A stretch of 64,000 nt of DNA from Spirosoma arboris (GCF_009754945.1 NZ_WPIN01000026.1:1-64000), one strand, 5' to 3'; numbered from the stretch's first letter, positions 53,334-63,264 are shown. The notes: generated from the letters alone by a model not told the origin. Translations and numbers: made by a program.

Positions 53334-54575
53334 ATGGAGCGCTTTACTGGCATAATTGGCATCATTTTAATTCTAGGCATCGCTTATGCCCTCTCTGATA
53401 ACCGAAAAGCTATTAATTATCGTACTGTTGGCGTAGGGTTAGCGCTTCAATTTGGATTAGCCTTATTTGTTCTAAAAACCGATGTCGGCCAACTCCTTTT
53501 TCAACGACTTGGTTATTATGTTGACCGCCTTCTACAAAAGGCCAGCATAGGTGCCGAATTCGTCTTTTCGTCACTCGTTAAAACAGACGTTTTAGCCAAA
53601 GCTTTTGGTCCTGGTAACGATTTCATATTCTTCTTCAAGATTATTCCAACGATTATTTTCGTGGCGGTTCTGGTCAATATTTTCTACCATTTGGGCATTA
53701 TGCAGCGCGTGGTAGCAATTATGGCCCGTGCTATGAAATGGCTTATGGGTGTCAGTGGGGCCGAAGCGCTCTCCAACGTAGCTAGTACGTTTGTTGGTCA
53801 GGTTGAAGCTCAAATTATGATCAAGCCCTATTTGAATGGCATGACTAATTCCGAACTGCTGGCCAGCATGACCGGTTCGTTTGCCTGCATAGCAGGTGGT
53901 GTGTTAGCGGTTTATATTTCGTTAGGGGTTCCCGCTCCGTATCTATTAGCAGCTAGTATCATGGCCGCGCCGGGCGCATTGGTCATCAGCAAAATTGTCA
54001 TGCCCGAAACCCAGATTTCCGAAACTCGTGGAACGGTAAAGGTTGAAATCAAAAAAATATACGCTAACCTGCTCGATGCCATTGCTGCGGGTGCCAGCGA
54101 GGGTCTGAAAGTTGGCTTCAATGTCGTTGCTATGTTAATTGGCTTTATTGCCCTGATTGCCCTGATTGACAGCCTCTTTTTTCGCTTTGGATTTTATATT
54201 TTGGGTATCGACTACTTAAGTCTGAACTTTTTGTTAGGTAAATTCTTCTCAATCTTTGCCTGGGCAATGGGCGTTCCGGCTAAGGATATTCAAGCTGCAG
54301 GATCACTAATGGGTACCAAGATGGTCGTTAATGAATTTGTTGCGTACCTGGAATTGGTAAAACTTAAACCCACACTCGATCCTAAAACAATTGCCATTGT
54401 GAGCTTTGCGCTGTGCGGCTTTGCCAATTTTAGTTCCATTGCTATTCAGGTTGGTGGCATTGGAGAGCTGGCTCCCAAACGCCGTAGCGATCTTGCCAAG
54501 CTAGGCTTTAAAGCACTCATTTGTGGCACGCTGGCAAGTTACATGTCGGCTACACTGGCAGGATTGCTGCTCTGA
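53334..54575 (+). CDS. Concentrative nucleoside transporter (CNT/NupC family)
   Basis: 413 residues, about ten membrane segments. Family features are the N-terminal membrane domain, the gate region FFFKIIPTIIFVAVLVNIFYHLGIMQ, GVSGAEALSNVASTFVGQVEAQIMIKPYL (substrate and cation site), SMTGSFACIAGGVLAVYISLGVPA, and the C-terminal CGFANFSSIAIQVGGIGELAPKRR. CNT proteins import nucleosides using a sodium or proton gradient. Single gene with a clear terminator. Confidence 0.95.
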   Translation: MERFTGIIGIILILGIAYALSDNRKAINYRTVGVGLALQFGLALFVLKTDVGQLLFQRLGYYVDRLLQKASIGAEFVFSSLVKTDVLAKAFGPGNDFIFFFKIIPTIIFVAVLVNIFYHLGIMQRVVAIMARAMKWLMGVSGAEALSNVASTFVGQVEAQIMIKPYLNGMTNSELLASMTGSFACIAGGVLAVYISLGVPAPYLLAASIMAAPGALVISKIVMPETQISETRGTVKVEIKKIYANLLDAIAAGASEGLKVGFNVVAMLIGFIALIALIDSLFFRFGFYILGIDYLSLNFLLGKFFSIFAWAMGVPAKDIQAAGSLMGTKMVVNEFVAYLELVKLKPTLDPKTIAIVSFALCGFANFSSIAIQVGGIGELAPKRRSDLAKLGFKALICGTLASYMSATLAGLLL

Positions 54576-54601
54576 CAGTAGAAGACTAACTTATAATTTT
54601 T

Positions 54602-54637
54602 AGCCCGGCTCTGATTCGTCAGTAGCTGGGCTTTTTT
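54602..54637 (+). terminator. Terminator after the nucleoside transporter gene
   Basis: Stem 54602-54610 with 54624-54632 and six T residues at its end. Confidence 0.85.
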
Positions 54638-54745
54638 GTTAGTTCCTGTTTTTTCTTTACATTATTCAATCATACCTTCAGCTTCTAACGTTTTATTGGT
54701 ACATATTTACCTTATAGCGAACACACGCCCTAAACCACTCTCAGG

Positions 54746-56434
54746 ATGATCCAGACAAAACTAATCCCGCGTACTGCCGAGGCTTATGAGCCACCCATGC
54801 TTATAAAAACACTATTAGCCCAATCCCTCAGATACGAACCGCAACGCGAAATTGTCTATCGAGATTTATTCCGTATAAACTACGTTCAGTTCAATCAGCG
54901 TGTACGTCAATTAGCCAATGTACTGGCAGAGGTAGGCGTTAAACCTGGCGATACAGTTGCTGTGCTGGACTGGGATAGTCATCGATATCTCGAATGTTTT
55001 TTTGGTGTAACGAGTGTTGGCGCCATTTTGCATACGGTTAATATTCGGCTGTCGCCTGCGCAGATTCTATATACGATGAATCACGCAGAAGACAAGGTGG
55101 TGCTCATTCACGAAGACTTTTTGCCGCTTCTGACCGCAGTAAAAGATCAATTGACAACCGTCGAAACATACATACTGTTGAGTGATAAGGTTTATACGAA
55201 TACGATCGATACGCAACCAGGGGTCGAAATTCCTGTCGGTTTCTCAGGTGAATATGAGGCATTACTCAAAGCAGCATCCCCAGAGTATGAGTTTCCTGAT
55301 TTTGACGAAAATACCTGGGCAACGAGCTTTTATACCACTGGCACAACGGGTAATCCCAAGGGTGTGTATTTCTCTCATCGCCAGTTATTTCTGCATACTA
55401 TGGGTCTGTTAACGTATCTAATCGGCTATGAGGCTCTGCCGTTCAAGTCGAGAACAGACGTTTATATGCCTATTACACCTATGTTTCATGTTCATGCTTG
55501 GGGCTTCCCATTTTTAGCCACCCTGATGTCGGCAAAACAAGTGTATCCAGGTAAGTATGAACCCGAAATGCTTTGCAAATTAATTGTGACAGAAGGGGTT
55601 ACACTTTCTCATTGCGTACCCACAATTCTAAATATGTTGGTTAACAGCCCAGCCGCGCAGAAATTCCGCGATAATTTGAGTCGCTGGAGTGTATTAATCG
55701 GTGGTTCAGCGCTCACCAAAGGCCTGGCTAAAGCAGCCCTGGATTTGGGTATCAATATCTCGGCGGGGTATGGCATGTCAGAAACTGCCCCTATTCTTTC
55801 TGTCGTGTATTTAAATGAGGAAGAACGCGCCTTATCTCTTGATGATCAGATTGATTTTCGCGTTCGGGCTGGTCGAATTGCACCGTTCGTTGAAGCAAGG
55901 CTAATGAATGAAGATGGTCAGTTTGTATCGCATGATGGGCAATCACTAGGCGAAATTGTGGTACGCACGCCCTGGACAACTCAAGGATACTATAATGATC
56001 CAGAACGGGGCGCAGATCTCTGGCGAGGTGGTTGGCTGCACACAGGTGACGTGGCCAGCATCACACCCGACAATTGGATCATGGTCGCTGATCGGACCAA
56101 AGATGTAATTAAAACCGGTGGCGAATGGGTATCGTCGCTAGATATGGAAAACGTATTATCGCAGGTGGAAGGTGTGGCCGAATCAGCTGTTATTGGATTA
56201 CCCGACGATCGCTGGGGTGAGCGGCCTCATGCGCTCATTGTGCAAAAACCAGGCTATAATTTAACTGCCGAAGGTATCAAGAATGGGTTAAAAGCAAAGG
56301 TAGATCAGGGTGAGCTTCACAAGTGGTATGTTCCTGACCGGATTCTATTTGTATCGGAAATCCCTAAAACCAGTGTTGGCAAAATTGACAAAAAGCGCAT
56401 TCGAAGCGAGATGAAGGATCAGATTCTCTCATAA
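54746..56434 (+). CDS. Fatty acid/acyl-CoA ligase (AMP-binding, AlkK-like)
   Basis: 562 residues of the ANL superfamily. The P-loop motif STTGTTG-type segment reads YTTGTTGNPKGVYFSHRQ near residue 197; GYGMSETAPILSV, the GWLHTGDVASITPDNWIMVADRTKDVIKTGGEWVSS hinge segment and the C-terminal catalytic Lys in SVGKIDKKR are present. The pattern is closest to medium-/long-chain acyl-CoA ligases of the AlkK/FadD3 type, which activate fatty acids with ATP and CoA. It is followed after 42 bp by a phosphoesterase gene in the same direction. Confidence 0.9.
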   Translation: MIQTKLIPRTAEAYEPPMLIKTLLAQSLRYEPQREIVYRDLFRINYVQFNQRVRQLANVLAEVGVKPGDTVAVLDWDSHRYLECFFGVTSVGAILHTVNIRLSPAQILYTMNHAEDKVVLIHEDFLPLLTAVKDQLTTVETYILLSDKVYTNTIDTQPGVEIPVGFSGEYEALLKAASPEYEFPDFDENTWATSFYTTGTTGNPKGVYFSHRQLFLHTMGLLTYLIGYEALPFKSRTDVYMPITPMFHVHAWGFPFLATLMSAKQVYPGKYEPEMLCKLIVTEGVTLSHCVPTILNMLVNSPAAQKFRDNLSRWSVLIGGSALTKGLAKAALDLGINISAGYGMSETAPILSVVYLNEEERALSLDDQIDFRVRAGRIAPFVEARLMNEDGQFVSHDGQSLGEIVVRTPWTTQGYYNDPERGADLWRGGWLHTGDVASITPDNWIMVADRTKDVIKTGGEWVSSLDMENVLSQVEGVAESAVIGLPDDRWGERPHALIVQKPGYNLTAEGIKNGLKAKVDQGELHKWYVPDRILFVSEIPKTSVGKIDKKRIRSEMKDQILS

Positions 56435-56476
56435 AGGCGCCAATAAGCTGCATTGGCAGACCAGTCGCTACAATAT

Positions 56477-56968
56477 ATGACACGAATTGGCTTATTATCA
56501 GATACACATAGCTATCTGGACCCGCAGATTTTTACCCACTTCGACGCATGCGATGAAATCTGGCATGCGGGTGATGTTGGCGCGTTAGCAGTCGCAGAAC
56601 AATTAAACAGTTTCAAACCCTTGCGAATTGTGTCTGGCAATATTGATCGCGAAACCAGTGATCTGCCAGCTAACCAGCGCTTTGAGCTTGACGGATTAAG
56701 CATCTGGATGACACATATTGGCGGCTCACCACCTAAATATAATCCTACTGTTAGACCGCAGTTACAAGTAAATACGCCTGATATTTTTGTTTGTGGACAT
56801 TCGCATATCCTCAAAGTCACCCGCGACTTAAATCTGAAGAATATGCTTTTTATTAATCCAGGAGCTGCTGGTAAAACGGGCTTTCATATCATGCGAACTG
56901 CAGTCCGATTTTCACTCGATGCAGGTCGGATTCTGGATATGCAAGTGATTGAATTAGGCAAAAAGTAA
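56477..56968 (+). CDS. YfcE/MJ0936-family metallophosphoesterase
   Basis: 163 residues from the ATG at 56477, which gives the normal family start MTRIGLLSDTHSYLD. Metal-binding motifs are SDTH (8-10 region), HAGDVG near 34, SGNID near 55, and CGHSHI near 105. These enzymes are small phosphodiesterases acting on artificial and unknown natural substrates. The stop codon lies at the edge of a long inverted repeat shared with ftsH. Confidence 0.9.
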   Translation: MTRIGLLSDTHSYLDPQIFTHFDACDEIWHAGDVGALAVAEQLNSFKPLRIVSGNIDRETSDLPANQRFELDGLSIWMTHIGGSPPKYNPTVRPQLQVNTPDIFVCGHSHILKVTRDLNLKNMLFINPGAAGKTGFHIMRTAVRFSLDAGRILDMQVIELGKK

Positions 56969-57016
56969 ACCAATAAAAAAGGGCTTTCTGTGCAGAAAGC
57001 CCTTTTTTATTGGTTT
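56967..57016. terminator. Two-way terminator between phosphoesterase and ftsH
   Basis: Perfect 24-bp arms (56967-56990 and 56993-57016) with A-runs and T-runs placed to serve both converging genes. It overlaps the phosphoesterase stop codon. Confidence 0.92.
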
Positions 57017-57023
57017 ATAAAAC

Positions 57024-59054
57024 TTATATCGGCAGCGATTCAGGCTCTGTTTCAGCAGGCTTGGCTTCCTTACCGATCTCTTCTTTAACTTCTTCAGCTA
57101 CACCTTTGTTTTTGTAGGCCTGATAAACGGTTTCGCGCTCAAAAGGACGCTTCCCGATCAAACGAACCAAATCATTTTGGTACAGGATTTCTTTCGCAAG
57201 CAACTCTTTGGCAATAATCTCTAAGGCGTCGCGGTGATCACTTAGCAAATCTTTAGTGCGATTATAAGCGATGTCGACTATCTTACGAACTTCTTCGTCA
57301 ATATGCTTGGCCGTCTCTTCTGAATATGGCTTGTTGAAAGCATAGTCCGATTGTTTCGAATCGTAGAATGACACATTACCAATTTTGTCGTTCATGCCAT
57401 ACATAGTCACCATACTGTAAGCTAGTTTGGTGATTCGCTCCAAGTCGCTCAACGCACCGGTCGATACTTTACCGAAAATGAGATCTTCAGCAGCCCGACC
57501 ACCCAATGCCATACACATCTCGTCCATGAGTTGCTCGGTACGATATAGATACTGCTCACGTGGCAAATATTGTGCGTAACCAAGAGCTGCTACTCCACGA
57601 GGAACAATCGTCACTTTCACGAGTGGATCAGCATGTTCGAGGAACCAGCCCGCCACAGCGTGACCAGCTTCGTGATAGGCAACAATTTCTTTTTCTTCAG
57701 GAGAAATGATCTTGTTTTTCTTTTCCAGACCACCAATTACCCGATCCATTGCATCCTGGAAGTCCTTCATATCAACGGCTTCCTTATCGCTACGGGCAGC
57801 AATCAGAGCTGCTTCGTTACAAACGTTAGCAATTTCGGCACCAGCGAAGCCAGGCGTTTGTGCAGCCAGTTCTCTAGGATCAACATCAGGCGACAATTTG
57901 ATCGGTTTCAAATGAACCCGGAAGATCGCTTCCCGTCCAATAATATCTGGCTTATCGATACTGATCTGGCGGTCAAAACGACCAGGACGCGATAACGCTG
58001 AATCAAGTACGTCAGGACGGTTTGTAGCGGCCAGAATAATGATTCCTGAATCCGTAGCAAAACCATCCATTTCCACTAACAGCGAGTTGAGTGTATTCTC
58101 ACGCTCATCATTAGCACCGGGCATAGAACCACGACCACGCGAGCGACCTACTGCATCGATCTCATCAATAAAGATTATACAGGGAGCTTTCTCTTTAGCT
58201 TGTTTAAACAAATCACGTACACGAGCAGCACCTACGCCAACAAACATTTCGACAAAGTCAGAGCCTGACAGGGAGAAGAACGGAACGCCTGCCTCTCCAG
58301 CAACAGCCTTGGCAAGTAAGGTTTTACCTGTACCTGGAGGTCCAATCAGCAAAGCTCCTTTTGGGATTTTAGCGCCAAGTTTGGTGAACTTGGTTGGATT
58401 TTTAAGATAATCAACGATTTCCTTAATTTCCTCCTTAGCCTCATCCAGACCAGCGACATCGTTAAAAGTAATTTTTACCTTATTATCAGCATCGAACAAA
58501 GCAGCTTTCGACTTACCGATGTTGAAAATCTGTCCACCAGGTCCACCTGCGCCCGACATTCGGCCCAACAAGAAATACATAGCTAGTATCATCACAATCA
58601 GGAATCCCCATGTGCTGATAATACTACCAAAGTCGCTACGTTGTTCGAATTTATAATCAACCTTTTCATTAGCAGGTACACCTTGTTGCATGGCATCAAG
58701 GTCCTTCTTAAAGGTTTCGCCAGATGCTATCTGGAATTGAAAATGTGGGCCATGACCGCTACCGAAATAAGGTTTCTCGGTAAACATAGATCGGTATTTC
58801 GGGCTTTGTGCGGCTTGCTGCGTAAGCGTTACTTCCGCAATTTTATCATTCACCACCACTACTTCGGCCACTTCATGATCTTTCACCATAGCCTCAAACC
58901 GCTTCTGCGATGTCTCGCGAGTGGCCGAACTTTTGTTAAAGAACGTAATGCCAAGAATGGCGGCAATCAGCAACGCAACAATCCAACCCTGAAAGTTAGG
59001 CTTACGAGGCCCTCCACGAGGTACTAACGGATTTCTATTATTATTTTCTGCCAT
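57024..59054 (-). CDS. ftsH: ATP-dependent zinc metalloprotease FtsH
   Basis: 676 residues. Two membrane helices (about 26-44 and 150-170) flank a periplasmic domain. The AAA+ module has Walker A GPPGTGKT near 238, and the SRH region, followed by the zinc protease motif HEAGH near 460. The C-terminus is acidic and Glu-rich. FtsH degrades misfolded membrane proteins and short-lived regulators. It probably forms a unit with rsfS, 221 bp upstream on the same strand. Confidence 0.97.
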   Translation of the reverse strand: MAENNNRNPLVPRGGPRKPNFQGWIVALLIAAILGITFFNKSSATRETSQKRFEAMVKDHEVAEVVVVNDKIAEVTLTQQAAQSPKYRSMFTEKPYFGSGHGPHFQFQIASGETFKKDLDAMQQGVPANEKVDYKFEQRSDFGSIISTWGFLIVMILAMYFLLGRMSGAGGPGGQIFNIGKSKAALFDADNKVKITFNDVAGLDEAKEEIKEIVDYLKNPTKFTKLGAKIPKGALLIGPPGTGKTLLAKAVAGEAGVPFFSLSGSDFVEMFVGVGAARVRDLFKQAKEKAPCIIFIDEIDAVGRSRGRGSMPGANDERENTLNSLLVEMDGFATDSGIIILAATNRPDVLDSALSRPGRFDRQISIDKPDIIGREAIFRVHLKPIKLSPDVDPRELAAQTPGFAGAEIANVCNEAALIAARSDKEAVDMKDFQDAMDRVIGGLEKKNKIISPEEKEIVAYHEAGHAVAGWFLEHADPLVKVTIVPRGVAALGYAQYLPREQYLYRTEQLMDEMCMALGGRAAEDLIFGKVSTGALSDLERITKLAYSMVTMYGMNDKIGNVSFYDSKQSDYAFNKPYSEETAKHIDEEVRKIVDIAYNRTKDLLSDHRDALEIIAKELLAKEILYQNDLVRLIGKRPFERETVYQAYKNKGVAEEVKEEIGKEAKPAETEPESLPI

Positions 59055-59275
59055 TTCTTCAGGTTATACAAACGGATTTCAACAAGTAACACCGTTTTAC
59101 AATTGAATGTTTCTTTCACAAAACGGTTAGGATAGACGGTTAATCAGTCCGATAGACGGCCTAAAATAAACCTGTTTAATTTAATACACATAGGAAAATA
59201 GGTTGTTTAGTGTAAAGGCATTTTGCAATTAAAATACTACTCATTTACAAAACCCTCTAACTGACTACCTAATTT

Positions 59276-59671
59276 TCAGGACGCCACTGTCAGTTCATTA
59301 TCTTCAATTAAATGAATTTCAGCATCACCCCAAAGTTGCTCAAGATCGTAAAAAGCCCGACGTTCTTTTTTAAACACGTGTGCTACGACATCGACATAAT
59401 CCAGCAAAATCCATTCCCGATTTAACTTGCCTTCTTTATGCCAGGGATCTTGTTTACTAGCTTTATAAACTTCTTCTTCAATAGACGTTGAGATGGCGTC
59501 AATCTGTGTATCAGAGTTACCCGAACAAATGACAAAATAATCACAGATGGCGTTTTTAACGTTGCGCAAGTCCATTACTACAATGTCATGCCCTTTTTTT
59601 TCCTGCATTCCGCGAACAACGAAATCACGTATTTGCTCGGGGGTAAACTCTTTATTGTTATTAATTCTCAT
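59276..59671 (-). CDS. rsfS: Ribosomal silencing factor RsfS
   Basis: 131 residues matching the RsfS/Iojap family: GHDIVVMDLRNVKNAICDYFVICSGNSDTQI, the Trp in WHKEGKLNREWILLDYVDVVAHVF, and YDLEQLWGDAE. It binds ribosomal protein uL14 and keeps the subunits apart during starvation. Transcribed divergently from birA and upstream of ftsH, a common order in Bacteroidota. Confidence 0.95.
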   Translation of the reverse strand: MRINNNKEFTPEQIRDFVVRGMQEKKGHDIVVMDLRNVKNAICDYFVICSGNSDTQIDAISTSIEEEVYKASKQDPWHKEGKLNREWILLDYVDVVAHVFKKERRAFYDLEQLWGDAEIHLIEDNELTVAS

Positions 59672-59774
59672 GCTTTCGGTTTAACATTGCTACACTAATC
59701 AGCGGGTACTTTGCCTAAAGGACATACTGTCTGAAGCACCATTCATTAGCTCTACTACTAAACTATACAATATT

Positions 59775-60542
59775 TTGTACAAAATCTATCCCAAAACGTT
59801 TTTTCTTGGACAAATAATCCAATATCTGCCAAGCTGTCAGTCTACTAACGACGAAGCGTCTGCTTTGATTGCCCAAACAGACCCAAGCGAAGGTACGCTT
59901 GTCATAACAGACAATCAAACGGCAGGGCGCGGCCAGCGTGGTAATCAGTGGGAAGCAAAGTCTGGGCAGAATCTAACCGTTTCGCTTATTCTTAAGCCTT
60001 CTTTTCTAGCCGCAACCGAGCAATTCTGGCTCAACATAGCTATTTCGTTGGGTATTTACGACGCTCTCCAACCACTCGCTGGTGATACATTACGTATTAA
60101 ATGGCCAAATGACATCTATGTTGGCGATCAGAAATTAGGTGGGATTCTAATCGAAAACATATTACACGGCTATAACATCGAGTGGTCGATTGTGGGAATG
60201 GGCCTAAATGTAAATCAAACTGAATTTGGGTACTCAACTGCCACGTCGTTACAATTACAGGCTCCCCTACCGAATTCATATGATCTGCCAGGTTTACTCA
60301 GCCGTCTCTGCGAAACTCTCGAACAACGTTACCTCCAATTACGGTCGGGCCAACGAGATGTGCTAAAAATCAATTATCTACAAATATTATACCGTTACCA
60401 GGAAGAACACACATTCGAAGCCAGTGGTCATACTTTTCGGGGAACAATTATTGGTATCGATGCAACCGGACGTCTGGCCATCTCAAGCGATGATCAGGTG
60501 CAGTATTTTAATTTTAAAGAAGTGAGTTTTTTAGTGGACTAA
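59775..60542 (+). CDS. birA: Biotin--[acetyl-CoA-carboxylase] ligase
   Basis: 255 residues, a mono-functional BirA without the N-terminal DNA-binding domain. Motifs: SCQSTNDEA near 20, the nucleotide loop GRGQRGNQW near 57, and KWPNDIYVGDQKLGGILIE near 110. It attaches biotin to carboxyl carrier protein. No ATG is available; the TTG at 59775 gives the expected YKIYPKTFFLGQ start of the family. A 14-bp palindrome (59772-59785) overlaps this start. The stop codon lies inside a long inverted repeat. Confidence 0.93.
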   Translation: MYKIYPKTFFLGQIIQYLPSCQSTNDEASALIAQTDPSEGTLVITDNQTAGRGQRGNQWEAKSGQNLTVSLILKPSFLAATEQFWLNIAISLGIYDALQPLAGDTLRIKWPNDIYVGDQKLGGILIENILHGYNIEWSIVGMGLNVNQTEFGYSTATSLQLQAPLPNSYDLPGLLSRLCETLEQRYLQLRSGQRDVLKINYLQILYRYQEEHTFEASGHTFRGTIIGIDATGRLAISSDDQVQYFNFKEVSFLVD

Positions 60543-60611
60543 GTGAAATAGGTGAAGTAAGTGCAGTCGGTTTATCGATTACACTTACTTCACCCATTTC
60601 ACTTAGTCCAC
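60534..60611. terminator. Long inverted repeat spanning the stop codons of birA and the phosphatase gene
   Basis: 30-bp arms (60534-60563 and 60582-60611) pair with one mismatch around an 18-nt loop. The left arm includes the last birA codons and its stop; the right arm touches the last base of the phosphatase stop codon. Probably a two-way terminator. Confidence 0.75.
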
Positions 60612-62263
60612 TATTTTATTGCTTCCTCTACGGGATTGCCAATGCAGCCGCTGGGTTCGAGGAGTCCAAGAAGGGCAGTAATGGTTGGGGCAATATCATG
60701 AATATGTGTCCGACGTAAAGTTTGGCCGGGTTTGACACCCCAGCCGTAGAGCAGGAATGGCACATGTGTGTCATATGCATACGTAGTGCCATGCGTAGTA
60801 CCTTTGTTTCGGCCCTCAATCCAGCCAGGAGGTTGCATGACATAGAAATCACCGCTCCGATTGGGGTGATACACATTCCGAAACAGATTTTCCTGTAACA
60901 GTGGCATCGCTTCGGCGCCCAGGTTGTGCAAATTGACCACATTAACGACCGCTTTCTGCTTGAGTAAAGCAGCCCTAAGCAGTTCGTACACATCCTGCAT
61001 GGCAATCTTCTTCTCGGTCAGCAGCGTATGGTTCAGATAAACCTGCTGATTGATGTATGACAACATCCACTGTCCTGGACCATACGCTTTTTCGAGCGTA
61101 GCTTTAACCGTTTCGCCAATTTCTCCATAGCTCTTTACGCCAGCCGGAATACGGTACTCTTGTAAAAAGCCGGGTGCATCGACCACACCGTGATCGGCCG
61201 ACAGGAAGGCCAACCATCGTCCCTGCCCCACTGTAGCATCTAGTTGTGTAAAAATATCAGCCAGTTGTCTGTCGAGTCGGATGTAATTATCTTCAGTCTC
61301 TATGGCATGTGTGCCAAATGCGTGCCCGATATAATCGGGAGATGAGAAACTAAGGCAAAGCATATCCGTCACGTCGTGCTGTCCTAGTTGCTCACCTTTC
61401 AAAGCAGCCAGGGCAAACTCTTTCGTAATTTGATCGCCATAAGGGCTGGTGCGCAGCACTTCATATTTACTACTACCTGTCTGAACAACAAATTCATGTG
61501 GAAATACGGCCTTTGACTCCCCCGGCATTGTTGCTTCGTAGGGCTTATCATCGGAGGTACTTTCTGTGTATTGGTTCATCGCCAATGTAGTCTGCCATTT
61601 CTGGCTAATAAACTTCTCAGGAAGTTTTTGGGCATTAAACGTCTGCACCCACTGCGGTAGCTCCTGTTGGTAGAATGTACTGCTGATAAAATTACCATCT
61701 TTCGAATCGAACCAATAAGCAGCATTGGCGGCATGACCAGCGGGTAAAATAGCACCCCGATCTTTCAAGGCAATTCCAACAACTTTAGCCCGCCCATCGG
61801 TAGCAAGTTTGAGTTGATCGCCAATAGTCGTAACTAACATATTGCGGGGTGACATTTTGCCAGCAGTACCTGTATTCCCTACCGTATTTACGGTCGTATC
61901 TTCGGCACAGTATACTAAGCGACCAAGGTTCCGCTCATAAAAGTCATTGCCAACAATGCCATTAAGAGCCGGAGCAGAACCTGTGTAAATAGCAGTATGA
62001 CCAGGACCAGTATATGTAGCCGCGTAATGGTAATGGTTATTCCTCGCATTGAACCCCTGATCCATTAATCGCCGAAAGCCACCCGTACCAAATTTAGAAT
62101 AGTATCGATAGAGGTAATCATAACGCATTTGATCAATCACAATACCGACAACGAGCTTAGGCTTATCTAATGGTGAACGGGCAATTACAGGCGCTTTTGG
62201 GGGTTGTGCTAAGGCTGTTATCGTGAGCAAAGACGATATCAAAATGGAAGAAATCAGACGCAT
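60611..62263 (-). CDS. PafA-like alkaline phosphatase
   Basis: 550 residues from the ATG at 62263 with a signal peptide (cleavage near ALAQ); an earlier start would lie within the promoter. It has the metal-binding VVGIVIDQMRYDYLYRY, the nucleophile region ATYTGPGHTAIYTGS (Thr, as in PafA), AEDTTV, SADHGVVD and the C-terminal GTTHGTTYAYDTHVPFLLYG with the last metal-binding His. PafA-type enzymes release phosphate from monoesters in the periplasm and are the main phosphatases of Bacteroidota. No Pho box was sought. Confidence 0.93.
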   Translation of the reverse strand: MRLISSILISSLLTITALAQPPKAPVIARSPLDKPKLVVGIVIDQMRYDYLYRYYSKFGTGGFRRLMDQGFNARNNHYHYAATYTGPGHTAIYTGSAPALNGIVGNDFYERNLGRLVYCAEDTTVNTVGNTGTAGKMSPRNMLVTTIGDQLKLATDGRAKVVGIALKDRGAILPAGHAANAAYWFDSKDGNFISSTFYQQELPQWVQTFNAQKLPEKFISQKWQTTLAMNQYTESTSDDKPYEATMPGESKAVFPHEFVVQTGSSKYEVLRTSPYGDQITKEFALAALKGEQLGQHDVTDMLCLSFSSPDYIGHAFGTHAIETEDNYIRLDRQLADIFTQLDATVGQGRWLAFLSADHGVVDAPGFLQEYRIPAGVKSYGEIGETVKATLEKAYGPGQWMLSYINQQVYLNHTLLTEKKIAMQDVYELLRAALLKQKAVVNVVNLHNLGAEAMPLLQENLFRNVYHPNRSGDFYVMQPPGWIEGRNKGTTHGTTYAYDTHVPFLLYGWGVKPGQTLRRTHIHDIAPTITALLGLLEPSGCIGNPVEEAIK

Positions 62264-62297
62264 GAGGTCGTTTGTTGGGGGTTGGGTAACTTTTAAG

Positions 62298-62325
62298 CAA
62301 ATGTACAAAACAAATTGTTGGACAA
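62298..62325 (-). promoter_or_regulatory. Promoter for the PafA-like phosphatase
   Basis: On the minus strand TACATTTG (62305-62298) matches TAnnTTTG, and a TTG lies 17 bp upstream (62325-62323). It is 34 bp from the ATG at 62263, which supports that start. Confidence 0.55.
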
Positions 62326-62475
62326 TCTAAGGATGAACGTGAAGCCTTTATGAAGGCTAATCCGAGCAATTTCCCACACTTCTTAGTCTACCCTATCGAA
62401 AAGGGATTTTTTTTCCAACATTGTGGTTTTGATTCTGTTGACTTAATGGCAAAGTAGTTTACCCCATTGTTTGGT

Positions 62476-63264
62476 ATGATTCAGATTTCCGGGCCTGCTA
62501 CATTCTGGCTGACAGCTTTGCTGTTATTGATTATTATTTTTGGACGTTATGTCCTGTTTTCATTGACGTTCTGGTGGCTGTTCAAGGTGTCGATGAAAAC
62601 CCAGTTTGCTCACCGGGCCGTGCAAACACGCCCTCGTAAGCCGGGACAGGATTGGCGTGAGATTGGCTGGTCGCTGCTAACATCACTCATCTTTACAGCT
62701 ATCGCGATGGGTATGATTCTGGCTTATCAGGCTGGTTATACAAAAATCTACACAAACCTTCGTGACTATCCACTGGCGTGGTTTCCAATCAGTATAATAC
62801 TGGTTTTATTCATCCACGAAACGTATTATTATTGGCTTCATCGCTGGATGCACCGGCCAGCCGTTTACAAGTGGGTTCATAAAACACATCACGACAGTAT
62901 TACAACCTCACCCTGGACCGCCTTTTCGTTTCACCCTATTGAGAGTACACTGCAGGCTATTATCATTCCAGCCTTAACCTTCGTGGTTCCTCTACATATT
63001 TCTGCGGTAGGGATTATTCTGTTGATTATGACTTTATCGAGTGCGGTTAATCATCTGAATACAGAAATTTACCCTCGAAACTTTGATCATCACTGGCTAG
63101 GACGATGGCTCATTGGGGCAACGCACCATAGCTTACACCATACACAGTTTCGGTTCAACTATGGCCTGTACTTCACTTTCTGGGACAAGTGGATGAAAAC
63201 GGAAAGTCCCGATTTTCACAAGCTGTTCGGAGAGAAAACAAAGAAAATGATGAATGATGAATGA
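62476..63264 (+). CDS. Sterol desaturase/fatty acid hydroxylase-superfamily membrane enzyme
   Basis: 262 residues from the ATG at 62476; a TTG at 62467 is a less likely start. It has four or so membrane segments and the three histidine boxes of the di-iron superfamily: HETYYYWLHRWMH, HKTHHDS and, near the C-terminus, HHSLHHTQFRFNYG. These enzymes hydroxylate or desaturate lipids at the membrane; carotenoid, sterol-like or fatty acid substrates are all possible. The gene starts 212 bp from the divergent phosphatase gene. Confidence 0.9.
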   Translation: MIQISGPATFWLTALLLLIIIFGRYVLFSLTFWWLFKVSMKTQFAHRAVQTRPRKPGQDWREIGWSLLTSLIFTAIAMGMILAYQAGYTKIYTNLRDYPLAWFPISIILVLFIHETYYYWLHRWMHRPAVYKWVHKTHHDSITTSPWTAFSFHPIESTLQAIIIPALTFVVPLHISAVGIILLIMTLSSAVNHLNTEIYPRNFDHHWLGRWLIGATHHSLHHTQFRFNYGLYFTFWDKWMKTESPDFHKLFGEKTKKMMNDE

